Assembly (NCBI RefSeq): GCF_041052385.1
Contig: NZ_CP163439.1
Coordinates: 4,887,001 to 4,951,000 of the forward strand
Source: Streptomyces sp. R28
GTDB lineage: Bacteria; Actinomycetota; Actinomycetes; Streptomycetales; Streptomycetaceae
Length of the DNA: 64,000 nucleotides
Direction of reading: 5' to 3'
The notes beneath the pieces were generated by a model. It had not been told where the DNA came from, searched no databases, and saw only the letters and a program-made list of their open reading frames with translations. Below are positions 59,862 through 64,000 of the stretch, one piece after another. The translations under genes and the position numbers were made by a program. Positions within the stretch are counted from its first letter, which is position 1, and each line of letters begins with the position of its first letter.

Positions 59862-61198
59862 GGAAGGACCTCCGGGGCGGAAAGCGTTTCGTACGCGGTT
59901 GAGTCAGGGGGTGAGTCGGGGGATCTGCGGGGATACGATCCGGCGGACTGCCCGGCCTCGTCGTCGAGGTCGGGGTGCTGCTGTGCACGGTCGCGGGTCG
60001 CCCCGGCCTCCGGCAGCCGCAGGGTGAAGGTGGAGCCCTGTCCCTCGGAGCTCCACACCGTGACCTCCCCGCCGTGCGAGGCGGCCACGTGCTTGACGAT
60101 CGCGAGACCGAGGCCGGTGCCACCGGTGGCACGGGAACGGGCCGGGTCCACGCGGTAGAAGCGCTCGAAGATGCGCTCCTTGTCCTTGTCGGAGATGCCG
60201 ATGCCCTGGTCGGTCACGGCGATCTCGATGAGGTCTCCGCCCGGGGCGCTGACCCGGCGGGCGGCGATGCCGACGCGGGTGCGGGCGGGCGAGTAGTTGA
60301 CGGCGTTCTCGACGAGGTTGCCGAGCGCGGCGGCGAGCTGGCCGCGGTTGCCCCAGATGCTGAGGTCGGCGGTGCCTCCTGCCCGTCGCCCATCACCACC
60401 CTGATCGGGCCCTTCGGGCACCCCTACGTTCGAAGCCATGTTGATCTGCTTCGTCCCGGCGGCGTGCCGGCAGCGGTCCATGGCCTCGGCGACGAGCTCG
60501 GCGATGCGGACGGGCTCGGCGTCCTCCAGCGGGTCGTCGTTCTGCACCCGGGAGAGGTCGATGAGCTCCTGCACCAGGCTGGTGAGCCGGGTCGCCTCGA
60601 TCTGCATCCGCCCGGCGAAGCGTTCCACGGCCTCCGGGTCCTCGGAGGCGTCCATGACGGCCTCCGAGAGGAGGGAGAGGGCGCCGACCGGTGTCTTCAG
60701 TTCATGGCTCACGTTGGCGACGAAGTCGCGCCGCACCGCCTCTATCCGCCGGGCCTCGGTGAGGTCCTCGACGAGGAGGAGGACGAGGCGGGAGCCCAGG
60801 GGCGCGACGCGAGCGGACACGGCGAGGGCCTCGCCGCGTCCGGTGCCGCGCCGCGGCAGGTCCAGCTCGACCTGCCGTATCTCACCGTCTCGTCTGGTGT
60901 CCCGGGCCATCTGGAGCATGGGCTCGACGGAGAGCTTGCCACCGCGCACCAGACCGAGGGCGTACGCCGCCGAGCTGGCCTTGACGACGGCGTCCCCCTC
61001 GTCGAGGACGACGGCGGAGGAGCGCAGCACCGACAGGACCGTGTCCACGCCGGGTGGCAGGACCGGGTCGGTGTGCAGAGAGGTTCGGGTGGGTCGCTTC
61101 AGGTCGCGTTCGCTCCAGCGGAACGCCAGCATGGCGATGACGCCGGTAAGTACCCCGGCGATCGCTGCCGCTGCGGCGACCGCCGCGTTCACGTCCAT
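59858..61198 (-). CDS. phoR: Sensor histidine kinase PhoR
   Basis: 446-residue membrane kinase. One N-terminal helix (VAAAAAIAGVLTGVIAMLAF) anchors it; a PAS-like linker domain (about 50-150) precedes the H-box FVANVSHELKTPVGAL (H165), the N-box NLVENAVNYSP, the G1 box VTDQGIGIS and the G2 box GTGLGLAIVKHV. A Gly/Asp-rich insertion (VPEGPDQGGDGRRAGGTAD) lies before the ATP domain. The C-terminal 50 residues are disordered. It phosphorylates PhoP under low phosphate. Confidence 0.95.
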   Translation of the reverse strand: MDVNAAVAAAAAIAGVLTGVIAMLAFRWSERDLKRPTRTSLHTDPVLPPGVDTVLSVLRSSAVVLDEGDAVVKASSAAYALGLVRGGKLSVEPMLQMARDTRRDGEIRQVELDLPRRGTGRGEALAVSARVAPLGSRLVLLLVEDLTEARRIEAVRRDFVANVSHELKTPVGALSLLSEAVMDASEDPEAVERFAGRMQIEATRLTSLVQELIDLSRVQNDDPLEDAEPVRIAELVAEAMDRCRHAAGTKQINMASNVGVPEGPDQGGDGRRAGGTADLSIWGNRGQLAAALGNLVENAVNYSPARTRVGIAARRVSAPGGDLIEIAVTDQGIGISDKDKERIFERFYRVDPARSRATGGTGLGLAIVKHVAASHGGEVTVWSSEGQGSTFTLRLPEAGATRDRAQQHPDLDDEAGQSAGSYPRRSPDSPPDSTAYETLSAPEVLP

Positions 61199-61271
61199 GC
61201 ACCCAGGTTAGGCATGACGCAGGCCGTGGCCACAGCCGTCGGAGTGCGAGCTCGAACACTCGTCGCCCAGA

Positions 61272-61304
61272 GTTCACCTTGGAGCCAGTACTGGTTCATT
61301 TGGG
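61272..61304. promoter_or_regulatory. PHO box (PhoP operator, three 11-bp units)
   Basis: GTTCACCTTGG (61272-61282), a degenerate middle unit AGCCAGTACTG, and GTTCATTTGGG (61294-61304): direct repeat units at exact 11-bp spacing, with GTTCA(C/T) cores. It lies 73-106 bp upstream of phoR, in the phoR-phoU divergent region. Confidence 0.88.
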
Positions 61305-61462
61305 GTGGCGGAAACGGACGCGTAGCGCCCGGAAGGTAGGAGCGTGGGGTTCGCACAGGCGATTTCTGCTGGTGAGCGCATGCGTGATCGCGCTGGTGAC
61401 CGTATGGGTGATCACATGGTGATCGCACTGGCGGTTTCACGACAGTCCGACTGTCGTTTTCA

Positions 61463-61503
61463 CGGCAGTCTTATGGTCGGAGGTCACGACCGTAAGACTG
61501 CCG
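61463..61503. promoter_or_regulatory. Long inverted repeat upstream of phoU
   Basis: 16-bp arms CGGCAGTCTTATGGTC (61463-61478) and GACCGTAAGACTGCCG (61488-61503) with one G-T pair and a 9-nt loop; a smaller one, CGACAGT-CCG-ACTGTCG, lies at 61440-61456. They are 80-145 bp before the phoU start codon and could form an mRNA leader structure. Confidence 0.6.
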
Positions 61504-61584
61504 GTTCGGACGACACGACTGCCTGTTCGACGACGGTCGCCTGGCCCCCGGAACCCCCGAGGCATACGTAAGAGAGGGACCCTG

Positions 61585-62286
61585 ATGCGGGACGCGTACC
61601 ACGAGGAACTGGACTCGATCGGCGACAGCCTGGTGGAGATGGCCCGGATGGTCGGGTCGGCGATCGGGCGCGCCACGACGGCGATCCTCGACTCCGACCT
61701 GAAGCTGGCCGAGAGCGTGATCGAGGCCGACCAGAAGGTCGACGACCTCCAGCACGACCTGGAGGCCCGGGCCATAGCACTGCTGGCACGCCAGCAGCCG
61801 GTGGCGACCGACCTGCGGATAGTCGTCACCTCGCTCCGTATGTCGGCGGACCTGGAGCGCTCGGGCGACCTCGCCCAGCACGTGGCCAAGCTCACGCGGC
61901 TGCGCTACCCCGCGCGCGCGATCCCGCAGGACCTGCACGCCACCATCCTGGAGATGGGCCAGCTCGCGCAGCGCCTGATGGCGAAGGCTGCCGAGGTGAT
62001 CATCACCAAGGACGTCGACCTCGCCCTCCAGCTGGAGCAGGACGACGACGCGATGGACCTCCTCCACCGCACGCTCTTCCAGCACCTGATGGACGAGCGC
62101 TGGAAGCACGGCATCGAGACGGCGGTCGACGTGACGCTGCTCGGCCGCTACTACGAGCGGTACGCCGACCACGCGGTCGCGGTTGCGAAGCGTGTGGTGT
62201 ACCTGGTGACGGGTGAGCACGCGGATGAGCTGCAGGCCGACATCCAGCCGGAGATCCAGCCGGTCTCGGGTGCGGAAGGGGCGTAA
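61585..62286 (+). CDS. phoU: Phosphate signalling protein PhoU
   Basis: 233-residue all-helical protein of two PhoU three-helix bundles. Each repeat has the metal-cluster motif E/DxxxD (MRDAYHEELDSIGDSLVEMA; ADLERSGDLAQHVAKL and the second-bundle YYERYADHAVAVAKRVVYLV). PhoU dampens PhoR signalling and phosphate uptake. It is divergent from phoRP with the PHO box between. The GGGACC-type leader leaves a weak Shine-Dalgarno (AGAGAGGGA). Confidence 0.95.
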   Translation: MRDAYHEELDSIGDSLVEMARMVGSAIGRATTAILDSDLKLAESVIEADQKVDDLQHDLEARAIALLARQQPVATDLRIVVTSLRMSADLERSGDLAQHVAKLTRLRYPARAIPQDLHATILEMGQLAQRLMAKAAEVIITKDVDLALQLEQDDDAMDLLHRTLFQHLMDERWKHGIETAVDVTLLGRYYERYADHAVAVAKRVVYLVTGEHADELQADIQPEIQPVSGAEGA

Positions 62287-62401
62287 GCCCGAGCGGACTC
62301 ACCGGGGACTGGTCGGGGCGTCTGCAAGCCTCTGTGCGCCGTTGATGCGCCCAGGGGGGCGGGCATGGAATGGGCACAGGCACCAGCCTTGAGGAGGGAC
62401 C

Positions 62402-62575
62402 ATGGCCGAATCCCCCAGCACTCCCAAAACCCCCGGCACCACACCCGACCCCACCCGCGAACGCCCGTCCGAACAGCCCGCCGACATCAGAAGCCTCCCA
62501 CTCTTCGGCGCCTGCGGCTGCGGCTCGGGGTGCGGGTGCGGGTGCCAGTCGGGGAATCCTTGCCAGTGCGGGTGA
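62402..62575 (+). CDS. Small cysteine-rich peptide (57 aa), metallothionein-like
   Basis: 57-residue protein starting MAESPSTPKTPGTTPDPTRE and ending in a glycine/cysteine block with seven cysteines spaced C-x-C-x3-C-x-C-x-C and C-x-C (LFGACGCGSGCGCGCQ, then NPCQCG). There is no signal peptide, so it is probably cytoplasmic. GAGGAGGG lies just before the ATG, and a perfect hairpin follows at 62647. The CxC pattern suggests metal binding; it lies between phoU and a DUF4242 protein of a nickel-binding family. Function is inferred only. Confidence 0.7.
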   Translation: MAESPSTPKTPGTTPDPTRERPSEQPADIRSLPLFGACGCGSGCGCGCQSGNPCQCG

Positions 62576-62646
62576 GCGGGTGAGCAGGTAAGGGTGTAGG
62601 TGCGGATGTACTGCGGCGTACGACGCCGTGGATCTCGTACGACGGT

Positions 62647-62678
62647 GAAGGGCCCCGGCGTGAATGCCGGGGCCCTTC
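62647..62678 (+). terminator. Terminator of the cysteine-rich peptide gene
   Basis: Perfect 13-bp stem GAAGGGCCCCGGC (62647-62659) / GCCGGGGCCCTTC (62666-62678), 6-nt loop. Confidence 0.9.
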
Positions 62679-62781
62679 GTCGTGCTGGTCGTCCCGGACG
62701 GGCGCAGCATGGAAGGAGAGTGAGAGCAGGCGAGCGCACTCCGAGGACCGCAGGTCCGAGGATCGTCAGGAGGTGCGAGGC

Positions 62782-63030
62782 ATGGCTCAGTACATGGACG
62801 TACACCACAACATGAAGGGCATCACGGCTGACCAGCTCAGGGAGGCCCACAACGCGGACCTCGCCATAGAGAAGGACGAGCGCGTGCACTTCGAGCGGGC
62901 GTGGGCCGACCCGGATTCCGGCGTCGTCTACTGCCTCTCCGAGGCCCCCTCGGCGGAGGCGGTCCAGCGCATCCACGAGCGAGCCGGTCACAAGGCCGAT
63001 GAGGTCCACGCGGTTCCGCTGTCCGTGTGA
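62782..63030 (+). CDS. DUF4242 protein (nickel-binding type, SCO4226-like)
   Basis: 82-residue ferredoxin-like-fold protein: MAQYMDVHHNMKGITADQLR, then VHFERAWADPDSGVVYCLSE and PSAEAVQRIHERAGHKADEV. The syntenic S. coelicolor protein SCO4226 was, as I recall, shown by crystallography to bind nickel as a dimer; the His residues at 8-9 and 65-70 could serve here. CAGGAGG precedes the ATG. It is a single-gene unit with its own hairpin at 63044-63074. Confidence 0.88.
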   Translation: MAQYMDVHHNMKGITADQLREAHNADLAIEKDERVHFERAWADPDSGVVYCLSEAPSAEAVQRIHERAGHKADEVHAVPLSV

Positions 63031-63043
63031 GAAGAGGAGGAGA

Positions 63044-63074
63044 CCCCCGGCCCGCGCGTGACGCAGGCCGGGGG
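63044..63074 (+). terminator. Terminator of the DUF4242 gene
   Basis: CCCCCGGCC (63044-63052) pairs with GGCCGGGGG (63066-63074), 14 bp after the stop. Confidence 0.7.
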
Positions 63075-63269
63075 CCGACGTGTGTCCGCGGGAGCGCCGC
63101 TCTGGGGACGGGAGGCCGCTCTGGAGGCTCCGTCGGGCGACCGCTCGACAGGCGATCCGCGGCAAACGGCCTTACGGTCGAGCGGTGGGCGCTGCACCAG
63201 GTGAGGTGCCCTCACGTGCCGGCACCGCCCGTCGACTTCCCTCACGACACCAACAGGAGACGATCTGCC

Positions 63270-63602
63270 GTGGCCACAGCATCTGAAACCCCGGTACTGG
63301 ACACCCTCGCCGCCATGACGGTCGACTCGGTCGAGCGGTGCGGGCTGGTTCCGGAGACGTTCATGCTCACCCGCATCGCCGCCCTCGCCGCTTCGGACGC
63401 CCCGCCGATCTCGTACGTCGCCCATATCGACCCTGCCATCCAGGCCGGGATGACTGCTGAGCAGGTGCAGGACGTGCTGGTTGCCATCGCACCCGTGGTG
63501 GGTACGGCGCGCGTCATGACGGCGGCCGGGAACATCGCCAAGGCGCTTGGCATCACGATTGCGGTCGCGGACGCGGAAGCCGAGGCTCAGGGGCGGGCGT
63601 AG
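63270..63602 (+). CDS. Carboxymuconolactone-decarboxylase-like (AhpD-fold) protein
   Basis: 110-residue all-helical protein: TLAAMTVDSVERCGLVPETF, RIAALAASDAPPISYVAHID and EQVQDVLVAIAPVVGTARVM resemble the CMD/AhpD helix set, but the CxxC pair of AhpD is missing (one cysteine only, C25), so peroxidase-reductase activity is unlikely. GTG at 63270 has CAGGAGA upstream. Function is uncertain. Confidence 0.8.
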   Translation: MATASETPVLDTLAAMTVDSVERCGLVPETFMLTRIAALAASDAPPISYVAHIDPAIQAGMTAEQVQDVLVAIAPVVGTARVMTAAGNIAKALGITIAVADAEAEAQGRA

Positions 63603-63627
63603 GGACAGACAGCCCCAGGACGGCGAG

Positions 63628-63666
63628 AAGCCCCCTACTTGCAGGAAATCTGCAGGTAGGGGGCTT
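63628..63666 (+). terminator. Terminator of the CMD-like gene
   Basis: 17-bp stem with one G-T pair (63628-63644 with 63650-63666; begins AAGCCCCCTACTTGCAG), 5-nt loop. Confidence 0.9.
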
Positions 63667-64000
63667 GTTCACAGGTCGGGGGGTGCGTCTTGGCTTCCTG
63701 CCCCGTCGGGCAGGCCACGGCCGCACCATGCACTCCGTGAGCAGCTCGGCGGCTCGCTCCACGAGGCTCAGGATGTATTTGCCACGCGGCTCAGGGCGCT
63801 GAGGGCGGAGCGCCCAGGGGGATTTCGTATGCGGTCCTGACGAGTACTGGGTCGGCTTCCGCCCATGCCGAGGCGTCGGCTACTCAGGCTCAGGCGTCCA
63901 GGCCACTCAGCTCGGGAAACCGTGATCATGCACAGGCGTACGGCGTACGAGCGTATGGCAAACGCAGACCGAACCCCGATGCCGCCCCACGCCGGACGTC
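63667..64000. other. Right edge, no certain gene
   Basis: No convincing gene. An open frame from ATG 63928 (MHRRTAYERMANADRTPMPP..) runs off the window and could be the start of the next gene, but no ribosome binding site supports it. Confidence 0.3.

Overview
The window is high-GC actinobacterial chromosome, almost certainly Streptomyces. Support comes from strong GC bias at third codon positions, GTG starts, BldD-, DasR-, SoxR- and PhoP-type operator sequences, and a gene order that from memory matches S. coelicolor from the groEL2 region (about SCO4296) down to about SCO4226. No phage, IS element or CRISPR array was seen. One tRNA gene, tRNA-Thr(TGT), lies at 48090-48167.

Layout. 1-4.2 kb: a truncated Old Yellow Enzyme, a methyltransferase, a small conserved protein, and a solitary groEL behind two tandem CIRCE operators. 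4.2-12.4 kb: a cold-shock protein, a MoaD/ThiS-like carrier beside a threonine synthase, glucosyl-3-phosphoglycerate synthase, and otsA and otsB (trehalose). 11.1-15.8 kb: an N-acetylglucosamine block (orphan sugar-binding lipoprotein, nagK, nagA, PfkB kinase) with two DasR-like sites between the divergent genes. 15.8-25.2 kb: a CBM-bearing membrane protein, a GAF-PAS-GGDEF diguanylate cyclase (CdgB-like) with a candidate BldD site, a flavin reductase, acetyltransferases, an ECF sigma factor with a SnoaL-like tail, ArfB, TerD and an M1 peptidase. 25.5-37.7 kb: a pentapeptide protein, a flavoprotein, a SoxR-box oxidoreductase-MFS operon, a very large secreted repeat protein, a DadA-type oxidase, an aminoglycoside-phosphotransferase-like kinase, a GNAT and a DUF4037 protein.

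37.7-47.9 kb is the accessory core. It starts with a compact four-gene operon coding for two paralogous HHxxxDG acyltransferases that flank an acyl carrier protein and a ketosynthase. Next comes a run of eight small secreted proteins in at least three cysteine-containing families (plus one decayed remnant), mostly sharing an MRKLHK/MHKLRK-type signal peptide. As far as I recall, the equivalent interval of S. coelicolor carries the contractile injection system genes, so this is probably a variable locus next to the tRNA.

48.4-64 kb returns to conserved core: msiK (shared ATPase of sugar ABC importers), a nucleotidyltransferase, a DoxX-like membrane protein, rlmB-cysS-ispF-ispD-carD, a lipoprotein, phoP-phoR and divergent phoU with a PHO box, then a 57-residue cysteine-rich peptide, a DUF4242 (nickel-binding type) protein and a carboxymuconolactone-decarboxylase-like protein.

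The genes link into several systems: GlcNAc uptake and catabolism (SBP, NagK, NagA, MsiK), compatible-solute synthesis (GpgS, OtsA, OtsB), redox-drug defence (SoxR box, oxidoreductase, MFS), phosphate control (PhoRP, PhoU), and a possible lipid or surface-protein system in the accessory core. All assignments come from reading the sequence; gene names from S. coelicolor and S. venezuelae are recalled, not looked up.
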